DNA from: CAVRXQ01 sp963725215 | GTDB lineage: Bacteria; Actinomycetota; Acidimicrobiia; Acidimicrobiales; Bog-793 | Direction: 5' to 3' | Length of the DNA: 64,000 nucleotides | NCBI GenBank assembly: GCA_963725215.1 | Contig: CAVRXQ010000005.1 | Location: forward strand, 62,001 to 126,000 | In this document: positions 56,046 through 64,000 of the stretch, piece by piece | Layout: every line of letters starts with the position of its first letter | How positions within the stretch are numbered: the stretch's first letter is position 1 | The notes under the pieces: generated by a model | Database searches by the model: none | What the model was told of the DNA's origin: nothing | The model's input: the letters and a program-made list of their open reading frames with translations, nothing else | Program-made: the position numbers and the translations under genes

Positions 56046-56438
56046 TCAGCTTGGCTTCGGCTTCGGCGCGAGGCGGATCGTCACGGCTTCGGCTTTCGGT
56101 CCGACGACGCTGCCGCCGAGGCGCGGCCCGTAGCGGTCGTACTTCTCGTGGTACGCGTCGTCGATCTCGTCGTGGCGAGCGGTCGGTTCGGCGAAGGTGA
56201 CATCGCGCTCGACCGCGCCGGCGCGGATGCGGCCGGCCCCGCTCTTTTTCGCGCGCCGGTACCACGGATTCGTCGGCCCGCGCGCCGACCGGACGTAGAC
56301 GTCGTCTCCGACTCGAACGACCCACATCGTCACGTAGCGGCGAAGGCTGCCGTCATCGCGCACAGAAGCGAGTTGGAGTTCGTCCGCGTCGCCGACGCGT
56401 TGCAGATCCTCATCGTTCCACTGCGGTGCGGTCGTCAC
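56046..56438 (-). CDS. DUF2255-family protein
   Basis: A 130-residue protein of a family common in actinobacteria. The pattern WNDEDLQRVGDADELQLASVRDDGSLRRYVTMWVVRVGDDVYVRSARGPTNPWYRRA matches DUF2255, followed by GRIRAGAVERDVTF. The fold is likely a small split barrel like nitroreductases of the Ddn/PNPOx type, but its function is unknown. GTG 56438 overlaps the stop of the upstream dehydrogenase gene by four bases, so the two form an operon. The C-terminal KPKPS lies in a short direct-repeat area. Confidence 0.78.
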   Translation of the reverse strand: MTTAPQWNDEDLQRVGDADELQLASVRDDGSLRRYVTMWVVRVGDDVYVRSARGPTNPWYRRAKKSGAGRIRAGAVERDVTFAEPTARHDEIDDAYHEKYDRYGPRLGGSVVGPKAEAVTIRLAPKPKPS

Positions 56439-57475
56439 AGCGAGCTCACCCGGATCAGTGACTTGATCGCGCGCCGCTCGTCCATCGCCGCGTACGCCTC
56501 GGCGACACCGTCGAGGTCGGTCTCGAAGTCGAAGACGCGGCCGGGGTCGATCCGTCCCTCGAGAACATCCGGCATCAATTCAGGGATGTAGATGCGCGCC
56601 GGGGCGGGGCCGCCTCGCCAACCGACGTTGCGGTAGAAGATCTGATTGATCGCCACGTCGACGTCGTGTGGCGCGCCGACGATCCCGACCGTCGAACCGG
56701 CTCGCGCGATCGCAAACGCCGTCGCCACCGACTGCGCGGTGCCGACGCACTCCAACGCGGCGTCGACCCCGATGCCGCCGGTGAGCTCGAGCAGCACCGC
56801 GTTCGCGGCTTCGCCGCGTTCTGTGACGACGTCGGTCGCGCCGAACGCGCGGGCGAATATTTGGCGGGCCGGGTTTCGACTGAGGGCGATTATCCGCTCG
56901 GCGCCGAGGCGAGCCGAGGCGAGGATCGCCGAGAGTCCGACTGCGCCGTCTCCCACCACCGCGACCACGTCGCCTCTTTCGACTCCGGCGCTGACCGCTG
57001 CGTAGTGGCCGGTGCACATCACATCGGAGAGCGTGAGCAGCGACCGCAATATCTCGTCGCTGAAGCCGGAGCCCGGCACGGAAACGAGAGTGCTCGCGGC
57101 GAGGGGGACGCGAACAGCCTCTCCCTGGCCGCCGTCGATCTCGCCGTCGCCGAACGGACCACCGTTGAGACATGACAGGTAGGCGCCTTTGAGGCAGTTC
57201 GGGCAGGTGCCGTCGGTGTAGAGGAACGGGGCGATGACGAGGTCGCCGCCGCGGATACCAACGACATCGTCGCCGACGTCTTCGACGACACCGATGAACT
57301 CATGGCCGATAGAGCCGACGGGATGGATTGACTCGCCGCGGTAGTACCAAAGGTCCGATCCGCACACGCAGCCCAGCACGACCCGCACGACGGCGTCGGT
57401 CGGCGCCTTGATGACCGGATCCGGTCGGTCACCCACCTCGATCGACCGGGGTCCCTTGAAGATCGCAGCGCGCAT
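56435..57475 (-). CDS. Zinc-dependent alcohol dehydrogenase (MDR family)
   Basis: A 346-residue medium-chain dehydrogenase. The catalytic zinc site includes the cysteine in GCVCGSDLWYYRG and the GHEFIGVVEDVG motif. The structural zinc loop has cysteines in DGTCPNCLKGAYLSC. The NAD(P)-binding Rossmann motif is VVAVVGDGAVGLSAILASARLGA, followed by ALSRNPARQIFARAFGATDVV. It should oxidise an alcohol or reduce an aldehyde; the substrate cannot be read. ATG 57475 is the natural family start (MRAAIFKGP). It is divergent from a cupin remnant and is followed by the DUF2255 gene. Confidence 0.93.
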   Translation of the reverse strand: MRAAIFKGPRSIEVGDRPDPVIKAPTDAVVRVVLGCVCGSDLWYYRGESIHPVGSIGHEFIGVVEDVGDDVVGIRGGDLVIAPFLYTDGTCPNCLKGAYLSCLNGGPFGDGEIDGGQGEAVRVPLAASTLVSVPGSGFSDEILRSLLTLSDVMCTGHYAAVSAGVERGDVVAVVGDGAVGLSAILASARLGAERIIALSRNPARQIFARAFGATDVVTERGEAANAVLLELTGGIGVDAALECVGTAQSVATAFAIARAGSTVGIVGAPHDVDVAINQIFYRNVGWRGGPAPARIYIPELMPDVLEGRIDPGRVFDFETDLDGVAEAYAAMDERRAIKSLIRVSSL

Positions 57476-57560
57476 CGTCGTCGCTCCTCGTCGACCAACC
57501 GGTCCGACACCTGAAATACCTCACCAGAATGGGCTGTCCCGTTGAGGATTGGAGGTCGCG

Positions 57561-57968
57561 ATGGAAGTGTTACCGAATCAACCGACCGATAAAGGCCCGA
57601 GCGAGTGGTTCACCGGCGACGTCTGGATCGACGCCATCGTGAGAGGCGAAGAGCCGTCGCGCGTCCGGGTGAGCGCAGTGCGGTTTGCGCCGGGCGCCCA
57701 CACCGCGTGGCACTCCCACGCGCTCGGTCAGACGCTCTACGTCTTCGACGGCGAAGGGCGTTGTCAATCCCGAGGAGGAGAGTCCCGCAGGATCCGTTCC
57801 GGCGACATCATCTATACGCCTCCCGACGAATAGCACTGGCACGGAGCCGCACCTGATCACTTCATGTCGCATCTTTCGGTCACGGAAGGCAACGCGCAGG
57901 GGGCAAAGCCCGAGACCGACTGGGGAGGCCACGTCTTAGACGCCGACTACCGTTCCGAAGCGACGTAG
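57561..57968 (+). pseudogene. Cupin-domain protein with an in-frame TAG
   Basis: ATG 57561 follows GGAGG and encodes a cupin: SAVRFAPGAHTAWHSHALGQTLYVFDGEG (metal motif) and GDIIYTPPDE. Then TAG (57831-57833) interrupts it. The same frame continues with HWHGAAPDHFMSHLSVTEG to DADYRSEAT (stop 57968). Homologues have Trp at this place, in a PPGEWHWHGAA-type motif, so TGG to TAG is the simplest change. Without suppression the product lacks the second cupin motif. The full protein would be 135 residues, similar to small carboxymuconolactone-decarboxylase-linked cupins. Confidence 0.8.
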
Positions 57969-58085
57969 TCATACGAGAGGCGTACATCGCTGCGCCGAGC
58001 GAGGGAGCGGGTTTTCTGCGAGGCATTGCAACCCGTTGCCGTACGGTGGTCGAAATGCGCGTCCTGACATTCGTCCGACTCTGTC

Positions 58086-59093
58086 GTGGCTGAGCCCCTC
58101 GCAGAGGACCGGCCGGTGCGATGGGGAATCGTCGCGACCGGCAAGATCTCGGCGATCTTCGTCGAGGACCTCGCAATTATCCCTGACTGCGAAGTGGTCG
58201 CGGTCGGCTCGCGTAGCCGCGAAAGCGCGGACGCTTTTGCCGAGCGCTACGACATCGCGCGCGCTTACGACTCGTACGAGGCGCTCGCCGAAGACCCAGA
58301 TTGCAATGTCCTCTACATCGGAGCGAGCCACAACGCGCACTACCGCGCGGCGAAAGCCGGTCTCGAAGCGGGCAAGGCGGTGTTGTGTGAGAAGCCCCTC
58401 ACGGTCAGCGCTTCCCAATCCGAAGAGCTGGTCCGCCTCGCCGAGGTTCGCCAGGTGTTCTTCATGGAGGCGATGTGGATGCGGTGCCGTCCCGGATTCG
58501 CCGATTTGAAGTCGTTGCTTTCGCGCGGCGACATCGGCGAAGTGCGAGATCTCCGTGCGGACCTCGGCTTCGTTGCCACCTCCGCACAGGCTGTCCGCCT
58601 CGAAGACCCGGCTCAGGCAGGCGGGGCCCTGCTCGACGTCGGCATCTATCCGATCACCCTGGCGTACGCGACGCTCGGCCCGCCCGCTCGGTTCCACGCC
58701 GTCGCCGATCTGCAAGACGGCTACGACCGCAGCGTCGCGATCGCGATGTCCTGGAGAAACGGCGTGACGGCGAAACTCGGCGCGTCGATTGGCGCCGCCA
58801 TTGAAGGGACGGCGGTGTTCGCGGGATCGCTCGGCAGATTGACGATTCCCGCCGCATTCCACGAGATCCCGGCTCTCCACATCGACCTCCTCGACGGGAC
58901 CGCGCGCGAGCTTGTTCCCGAATCGAAAGGCCGTGGCTACGTGCACGAAGCCGAGGAGGTCGTCCGCTGCCTGCGCGAGGGTCTCGTCGAGAGCCCGCTC
59001 GTTCCCTGGGCGGACTCGCTCGGAATCATGCGAATCCTCGATGAATGCCGCGCCCAGATCGGGCTCGAATATCCAGAGGCCGCATTTCGCTAA
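58086..59093 (+). CDS. Gfo/Idh/MocA-family oxidoreductase
   Basis: A 335-residue NAD(P)-dependent dehydrogenase. The N-terminal Rossmann domain starts RWGIVATGKISAIFVEDL, and the family motif CEKPLTVSASQSEELVRLA (Glu-Lys-Pro) lies near residue 100. The C-terminal domain has GGALLDVGIYPITLAYATLG, with the catalytic aspartate and tyrosine region. Close family types oxidise trans-dihydrodiols or sugars. GTG 58086 gives an 11-residue leader before the first strand. It stands alone, 117 bases after the cupin remnant. Confidence 0.92.
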   Translation: MAEPLAEDRPVRWGIVATGKISAIFVEDLAIIPDCEVVAVGSRSRESADAFAERYDIARAYDSYEALAEDPDCNVLYIGASHNAHYRAAKAGLEAGKAVLCEKPLTVSASQSEELVRLAEVRQVFFMEAMWMRCRPGFADLKSLLSRGDIGEVRDLRADLGFVATSAQAVRLEDPAQAGGALLDVGIYPITLAYATLGPPARFHAVADLQDGYDRSVAIAMSWRNGVTAKLGASIGAAIEGTAVFAGSLGRLTIPAAFHEIPALHIDLLDGTARELVPESKGRGYVHEAEEVVRCLREGLVESPLVPWADSLGIMRILDECRAQIGLEYPEAAFR

Positions 59094-59195
59094 ATCGCTT
59101 CGTTTTCGTATCGATCCGTGATGGCGCGAACGGCTCGGAAATGGAACGACGAACGGCGCACGTCACTCATCTGTTCCGCGAAGTACGTTGAATCG

Positions 59196-60074
59196 ATGGT
59201 TGTTCATACGACGATCGTCGATGCCAAAGACGGACGGAAGCTCTGCGTCGACTCCGGCGGAGATCCTGACGGCCCTTCGGTGCTGATCCACTGGGGTACC
59301 CCGAACTCCCGGCTCATCTACGCCCCCCTCCTGGAGGATGCGGCAAGGAACGGCGTGCACTTGCTCAGCTACGACCGGCCGGGATACGGCGGTTCGAGCC
59401 CGCACCCCGGCCGGAGGGTGGCCGATTGCGTCGAGGACGTCCGCGCCATCGCGGCCGCTTTCGGTATCGACCGCATGGCGAGCTGGGGAATATCGGGCGG
59501 CGGACCCCATGTCCTCGCGTGCGCCGCGCTCGCACCTGACCTTTTCTGTGCCGTTGCGAGCCTCGCTTCGATCGCCCCTTACGGTGCCGAAGGTCTCGAC
59601 TTTTTCGCCGGGATGGGACAGGAGAACGTCGACGACATGAAGCTCTATCTCGCTGATCCTGACGCGGCGCGGAAGAAGGCGGAGGAGGACCGGGAGAAGA
59701 CCCTCCAGGCAACCCCCGAGCAGTTCGCCGACCTCTGGCCGACGCTTCTTTCAGCGGCCGATGCGGCGGCGATGACGCCCGAGCTCGCCGGCTACCTCGC
59801 CGATGCGATGCAAGCCGGACTCGCTCCCGGTGTGGAGGGTTGGTGGGAGGACGGCGTCGCGCACATGGAGTCGTGGGGTTTCGACCCCGCCGAGATCGGG
59901 ATACCCATGCAGCTCTGGCACGGCGCCGAGGACCGGTTCGTCCCGTTCCAGCACGGACAATGGCTGGCAGAGAGGATCCCGGGCGTCGACGCCCATCTCA
60001 CAGCGACCGACGGGCACCTGACCCTGCTCGGCCGCGTCCCCGAGATCCGCGAGTGGCTGCTCGCCCGGTTCTAG
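59196..60074 (+). CDS. Alpha/beta-hydrolase
   Basis: A 292-residue hydrolase. The nucleophile serine lies in WGISGGGPHVLACAALAPD (GxSxGG). DRPGYGGSSPHPGRR comes before it, and the acid and histidine of the triad are in GAEDRFVPFQHG and TDGHLTLLGRVPEI. The oxyanion loop is HWGTPNSRL. ATG 59196 starts just before the first strand; ATG 59118 or 59121 would add about 25 basic, unconserved residues. The substrate is unknown. It precedes ftsK by 105 bases. Confidence 0.9.
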   Translation: MVVHTTIVDAKDGRKLCVDSGGDPDGPSVLIHWGTPNSRLIYAPLLEDAARNGVHLLSYDRPGYGGSSPHPGRRVADCVEDVRAIAAAFGIDRMASWGISGGGPHVLACAALAPDLFCAVASLASIAPYGAEGLDFFAGMGQENVDDMKLYLADPDAARKKAEEDREKTLQATPEQFADLWPTLLSAADAAAMTPELAGYLADAMQAGLAPGVEGWWEDGVAHMESWGFDPAEIGIPMQLWHGAEDRFVPFQHGQWLAERIPGVDAHLTATDGHLTLLGRVPEIREWLLARF

Positions 60075-60179
60075 GGCGCCGCTTTCTTCTCACCTCCTTA
60101 GATGTTCGCCGGATAGAGCACCCCGAACCGCTGACCAGCCCGGTTGGTTCCAGAGGTTGGTGTTAGCGTTGTTCTCACT

Positions 60180-62648
60180 GTGGCTGTTGCGAAGCGTGCG
60201 GCACCGCCGCGGAGCCGTTCGACGCGTTCGAACTCCTCGGGCAGGCCGCGACCTCGGGCGAAGCGAGCCGCCGCGCACACGAGCGCGCGTCGGTCGACGA
60301 CGCGCCGTCGGATGCGTGCCGCGGAGGCGGAGCGCCACGCCGACGATGTCTACGGGTGGCTGCTGCTCGCCGTCGGTGCGCTCGGGCTGCTCGGCGTGTA
60401 CTTGGACTTACTCGGTCCCGCCGGTGGCTGGGTCCACCGTTACGGCTCCGCGGCCTTTGGTTGGGGTCTCGACGTCGTCCCGATCGGTTTGCTCGTCGTC
60501 GGCTGGACACTGATCAGCGCTCGGGCGCGACGAGGTGCCGGCTTCGGGCTCGCCGCGCTGTTGGTCCTTTTGGTCGCGGCGGCCGGCCTCGGCGACCTCG
60601 CCGGTGGACACCCCGCCGTTTCAGCGTCGGCGAGAGTGGTCGGGGGCGCGGGCGGCTACGTCGGAGCGGAAATCGGTGGAGGGCTGCGAGACATCCTCGG
60701 GGCCGCCGGAGCGTCGGTGGTGCTCGTCGCGATCGCGGTCTTCGCCGCTTCTGCCTGCCTCGCCCGCACGATCGCCGAAAGCTTCGTCTCGCTCGGCCGC
60801 ATCGCGGCGTTGGTCTGGCGGGGGATCGTCGCGTTCTTCACGGTTCCAGGCGACGAGGAGTTCGAAAACGAAGCCGCGCCAACCGTGGAGGACACGAAGG
60901 TCGTCGACTGGAGCTTGGACGGGGAGGACGCGATCGGCGTCGACCAGACACACGCCCTCGCCTCGCTCGTTGCGGAGACCCGCACCGGGCGCTTCGTCGT
61001 CGGCGACGAGCTCGACGAGCCATCTGGGACCGCTGCTGTCGAGGCGCATGCCGCGGCGCCTGCTCCCGCGGTGCACGAGTACCTCGAAGCGAACTCGCAG
61101 CCCGAACAGTTAGGACTCGGCGTCGTTCCCGCGCCGAGCAACTGGACGCTTCCCCCGGCGCGGCTGTTGAAGCGCTCGAAGGAGCTCGCGACCGACCGCA
61201 GCGGCGTCGAAGAGCGCGGACGCGTGCTCGAGCGCGCGCTCGCCGCGCACGGTGTCGACACGCGGGTCAGCGGATACACCGTCGGCCCGACCGTCACGCG
61301 CTTCGAACTCGAGCTGGCGGCGGGTGTGAAGGTGGCGCGGGTCACGAGCTTGTCGAAGGACATCGCGTACGCGATGGCCTCTCCGGACGTCCGCATCCTC
61401 GCCCCGATCCCCGGACGATCGGCGATCGGCGTCGAGGTGCCGAACCACGACCGACGCCTCGTCACCTTGGGCGACGTACTCGCTTCGAACGAGGCGCGAC
61501 GCGCGACCCACCCGTTGGAGGTCGCCCTTGGCCGTGACATCGCCGGGCGCCCGGTGATGGTCAACCTCGCCGAGATGCCCCACCTGCTCATAGCCGGAGC
61601 GACGGGATCGGGAAAGTCGTCGTGCATCAACTCGATCGTCACTTCGACGATCATGCGCTCGACACCGGAGCACCTCCGGCTCATTCTCGTCGATCCGAAA
61701 CGCGTCGAGCTCGGCCACTACAACGGTCTTCCTCATCTGTTGACACAAGTGGTCGTCAACCCGAAGCGCGCCGCGAACGCGATGCGGTGGGCGGTTGAAG
61801 AGATGGAACGCCGCTACGACCTGCTGGCGGAAGTGGGGATGCGCGACATCGCCGGATTCAACGCCGCGATCGATCGCGGCGACTTGGCGGACAGCCCGCT
61901 CGATACGCCGATGCCAGGAGATTCTGATGCGGCGGACGATCTCGAGATCGTGGACGACGTTGCACGCGGGAAGGTCTCACGCCTTCCATACATCCTCGTC
62001 ATCGTCGACGAATTGAACGACCTGATGATGGTGGCGGCGCGCGACGTCGAGGAGTCGATCTGTCGGATCGCGCAGATGGCGCGTGCGGTCGGCATCCACC
62101 TCGTCATCGCGACCCAGCGCCCGTCGGTCGACGTGATCACCGGCGTGATCAAGGCGAACATCCCGTCGCGCCTCGCGTTCTCGGTCTCGTCCCTCGCCGA
62201 CTCGCGGGTGATCCTCGACCAGGCCGGTGCGGAGCGACTCGTCGGACGTGGCGACCTGTTGCTGCTCACCGCGTCCTCGAACGTTCCGCGACGCGTCCAG
62301 GCGCCATGGGTCTCAGAGGACGAGGTGCGTTCGGTCGTCGGCTACTGGCGCCGCCAGAGTGATCCGCTCTATGTGGACGGCATCGTCGGGGAGGACTCTG
62401 CCGACGGCATCGGGTCGTTCACCGGAGACGACGATGACGACGAACTGATGCGCAAGGCGATGGAGCTCGTAGTCCGTTCGCAGCTCGGCTCGACCTCGAT
62501 GCTGCAGCGCAAACTGCGGGTCGGATTCGCGCGTGCCGGTCGGCTCATGGACTTGCTCGAGCAGCGCGGCATAGTCGGGCCCTCGGATGGATCGAAGGCC
62601 AGGGCGGTGCTCATGACGCCCGACGAGCTCGACGCGCTCGCGCGCTAA
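60180..62648 (+). CDS. ftsK: DNA translocase FtsK/SpoIIIE
   Basis: FtsK pumps chromosome DNA through the closing septum. The 822-residue protein has a basic N-terminal tail and about four or five helices up to residue 220 (YGWLLLAVGALGLLGVYLDLLG, VVLVAIAVFAASACLA), then an acidic linker. The motor has GPTVTRFELELAAGVKVARV, Walker A AGATGSGKSS, the Walker B region ILVIVDELNDLMM and ATQRPSVDVITGVIKANIPSR. A C-terminal gamma winged helix follows (GSTSMLQRKLRVGFARAGRLMDLLEQRGIVGP). GTG 60180 is preferred over an upstream GTG at 60144; neither has a clear ribosome-binding site. Confidence 0.96.
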   Translation: MAVAKRAAPPRSRSTRSNSSGRPRPRAKRAAAHTSARRSTTRRRMRAAEAERHADDVYGWLLLAVGALGLLGVYLDLLGPAGGWVHRYGSAAFGWGLDVVPIGLLVVGWTLISARARRGAGFGLAALLVLLVAAAGLGDLAGGHPAVSASARVVGGAGGYVGAEIGGGLRDILGAAGASVVLVAIAVFAASACLARTIAESFVSLGRIAALVWRGIVAFFTVPGDEEFENEAAPTVEDTKVVDWSLDGEDAIGVDQTHALASLVAETRTGRFVVGDELDEPSGTAAVEAHAAAPAPAVHEYLEANSQPEQLGLGVVPAPSNWTLPPARLLKRSKELATDRSGVEERGRVLERALAAHGVDTRVSGYTVGPTVTRFELELAAGVKVARVTSLSKDIAYAMASPDVRILAPIPGRSAIGVEVPNHDRRLVTLGDVLASNEARRATHPLEVALGRDIAGRPVMVNLAEMPHLLIAGATGSGKSSCINSIVTSTIMRSTPEHLRLILVDPKRVELGHYNGLPHLLTQVVVNPKRAANAMRWAVEEMERRYDLLAEVGMRDIAGFNAAIDRGDLADSPLDTPMPGDSDAADDLEIVDDVARGKVSRLPYILVIVDELNDLMMVAARDVEESICRIAQMARAVGIHLVIATQRPSVDVITGVIKANIPSRLAFSVSSLADSRVILDQAGAERLVGRGDLLLLTASSNVPRRVQAPWVSEDEVRSVVGYWRRQSDPLYVDGIVGEDSADGIGSFTGDDDDDELMRKAMELVVRSQLGSTSMLQRKLRVGFARAGRLMDLLEQRGIVGPSDGSKARAVLMTPDELDALAR

Positions 62649-62687
62649 GCGGAAGAAAGACAAGGCCGAGCAAAACCTAGAGCGGTT

Positions 62688-63206
62688 TCAGCCCATCGTT
62701 TTCGCGCCGTCGAGTGACTCTCTGATGATGTCCGCGTGTCCTGCGTGTTGCGCGGTCTCGGCGATGATGTGCAACAGCGTGCGACGCGCGCTGCGCCGAG
62801 AGCCTGGCTCGAACCATGGCGCCGGCGGAAGCAGCTGCGAGTCGTTGAGGGAGGACATCGAAAGCACGAGATCGTCGGTCCTTTTCGCGACTTCGTCGTA
62901 ACGGTTCAGCAGTGATTCGAGGGTGTCCTCGGTTTCCAAGTCGAAGGTCGCGATGTACCCGGCGATCGCGTCCTCGCTCGACCCACCCATCGCCTCTGGC
63001 CCGTGGATGATGAAGTCGACCCACTGGCGTTCGATCGCCGCGACGTGCTTCAGGATTGCTGCGAGAGACAGCGCGCTTGCGGTGGTGCGCTGGCGCGCCT
63101 GTTCGTCGGAGAGGTCGCGAACCGTGAAGCGAAGGAACCGGCGATGGGTGTCAAGCGCCTCGACGAGATCGGAGCGCTCCGTCGTATCTCCAGCGTCGTT
63201 TGGTAT
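62688..63206 (-). CDS. DinB-family protein, probable ATA start
   Basis: A 172-residue four-helix protein of the DinB/mycothiol S-transferase superfamily. Its N-terminal half reads LVEALDTHRRFLRFTVRDLSDEQARQRTTASALSLAAILKHVAAIERQWVDFII, a familiar pattern, with the first metal histidine in LKHVAAIE. The later histidines are in LLHIIAETAQHAGHADIIRE. The first in-frame ATG (62990) would lose the first two helices. An AAGGAGGT ribosome-binding site ends just before TTCCG and ATA (63206), which gives IPNDAGDTTERSD as the start. ATA is very rare as a start, so a mutated ATG is also possible. Confidence 0.82.
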   Translation of the reverse strand: MPNDAGDTTERSDLVEALDTHRRFLRFTVRDLSDEQARQRTTASALSLAAILKHVAAIERQWVDFIIHGPEAMGGSSEDAIAGYIATFDLETEDTLESLLNRYDEVAKRTDDLVLSMSSLNDSQLLPPAPWFEPGSRRSARRTLLHIIAETAQHAGHADIIRESLDGAKTMG

Positions 63207-63308
63207 CGGAACCTCCTTCGTCGATCGTCAGGCGCGACCGTAGCGAAGGGTCGTCGCTGTGAGGAGAGGCGTTTCGAGCACACGCCGCGGGGGGTCCGTT
63301 GCCGAGAG

Positions 63309-64000
63309 TTACGGCTCCCAGAAGCCCCGAAGCAGGCTGCCAGGGGGTTTGAGCACCGCGGAGACTCGCACCGGGTGATCCCAGACGAGCAGCCGGTACG
63401 TCCCGACGTCGTAGGTGTGCGTCGGTTTGCCGAAGGTCGCGCTCGCCGAGGCGAGGTCGACGCCGTCGCCGGGACCGACGGAGTTGTAGACGAGGAACTG
63501 GAATTTCCGTCCCGAGTACCACGACGCGTCCGACTGTCGGTTGTCACGGACGATGCTGTCGCCGTCGTCGGCGACGACGGGACGCACGACGACCTTCTCG
63601 CGACTTTCGACAGTCACGATCGACGAGCTCCAGTAGTCGCCGAGCCCGTCGCGGAGGCCCTTTTGCTCGAGAAAAGCCGTGAGTCCCGCGGCGGGCCGCG
63701 AGGGCCGCGACGAGTGGATGACCTCGAACGGGCCGAGCGCGAAGGCGGCGACCATGACAAGGCCGGTCGAAGCAGCGGCGATGGCTGTGCGCGTTCCGCG
63801 GATCGAGGCTGCCGCGCGCCCCACGATTCGTGCTCCGAGGATCGAGCCGAAGACAACCGCTGGGATCAAATACCGTGCGTTGTTGACGCCCGGTCCGGAG
63901 GAAACGACGACGAAGGTGATGAGATCGGCGAAGAACGCGAGAACGAGGAGGTCGTCGACGCGGAAGGACCTGCCGACAATGGGTCTTTGACTGGCCCTGC
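63309..64000 (-). CDS. Polytopic membrane protein, C-terminal part (glycosyltransferase-like)
   Basis: The gene enters from the right edge; 229 codons are visible. It starts in the window with DDLLVLAFFADLITFVVVSSGPGVNNARYLIPAVVFGSILGARIVG and another helix (TAIAAASTGLVMVAAFALG). An outside domain of about 130 residues follows, with FLEQKGLRDGLGDYWSSSIVTVES, and it ends in GSLLRGFWEP. NARYLIPAV-type helices followed by such a domain are seen in membrane mannosyl- or glucosyl-transferases of the PMT/GT39-like type, but the catalytic N-terminus is outside the window. The function is therefore open. Confidence 0.65.
   Translation of the reverse strand, partial: RASQRPIVGRSFRVDDLLVLAFFADLITFVVVSSGPGVNNARYLIPAVVFGSILGARIVGRAAASIRGTRTAIAAASTGLVMVAAFALGPFEVIHSSRPSRPAAGLTAFLEQKGLRDGLGDYWSSSIVTVESREKVVVRPVVADDGDSIVRDNRQSDASWYSGRKFQFLVYNSVGPGDGVDLASASATFGKPTHTYDVGTYRLLVWDHPVRVSAVLKPPGSLLRGFWEP

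Overview
The window is high-GC DNA with dense, overlapping genes and many GTG/TTG starts. The core gene content points to an actinobacterium, most plausibly of the Acidimicrobiia or a related deep branch. The main markers are an actinobacterial-type integration host factor (mihF) between pyrF and gmk, a helicase-motif-free PriA, a WhiG/FliA-type sigma factor, and the rpsO-pnp-M16 peptidase-dapB-dapA-rnj-ftsK backbone. The assignment rests on gene content and order, not on a marker phylogeny.

Layout. (1) 1-5.0 kb: the end of nusB, a PurM-like gene and a cupin gene, then clpP facing an XRE regulator coupled to a ClpP homologue that has lost all three catalytic residues, then a DHA2-type drug exporter. 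This block sits where nusB would commonly run into pyrR. (2) 5.0-21.1 kb: a tightly overlapping operon that starts with a PyrR-binding RNA loop and continues pyrR-pyrB-pyrC-carA-carB-pyrD-pyrF-mihF-gmk-rpoZ-coaBC-metK-priA, an ECF sigma factor and a rearranged MGMT/Ada protein. It supplies pyrimidines, GMP kinase, RNA polymerase omega, CoA and S-adenosylmethionine. (3) 21.1-22.8 kb: a decayed IS605-type element with an internally deleted TnpB, abutting a MazEF-type toxin-antitoxin pair with its own palindromic operator. (4) 23.0-27.1 kb: rpsO, pnp and an M16 peptidase. (5) 27.2-46.5 kb: an accessory block with a LuxR-type regulator, two oligopeptide ABC transporters with fused subunits, a TSUP permease, a heavily frameshifted FtsX-type permease and a frameshifted MFS exporter. 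(6) 46.7-51.2 kb: dapB, a small membrane protein, dapA and rnj. (7) 51.2-60.1 kb: a second accessory block with a WhiG-like sigma factor, a membrane GGDEF-EAL protein, a frameshifted LuxI/FeeM-like GNAT behind a 46-codon ORF, and redox and hydrolase genes. (8) 60.2-64 kb: ftsK, a DinB-family protein and a membrane protein cut by the window end.

The two conserved backbones carry no visible frameshift, whereas the accessory blocks carry many, so those genes look like they are genuinely decaying. Several regulatory elements can be read directly. They include the PyrR loop, four 22-bp inverted repeats with 8-6-8 geometry upstream of genes, two very long perfect hairpins separating solute-binding-protein genes from their permease genes, and paired operator-like repeats ahead of the GGDEF-EAL gene. 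Several genes seem to use non-standard start codons (CTG twice, ATA once). No rRNA, tRNA or CRISPR array was seen.
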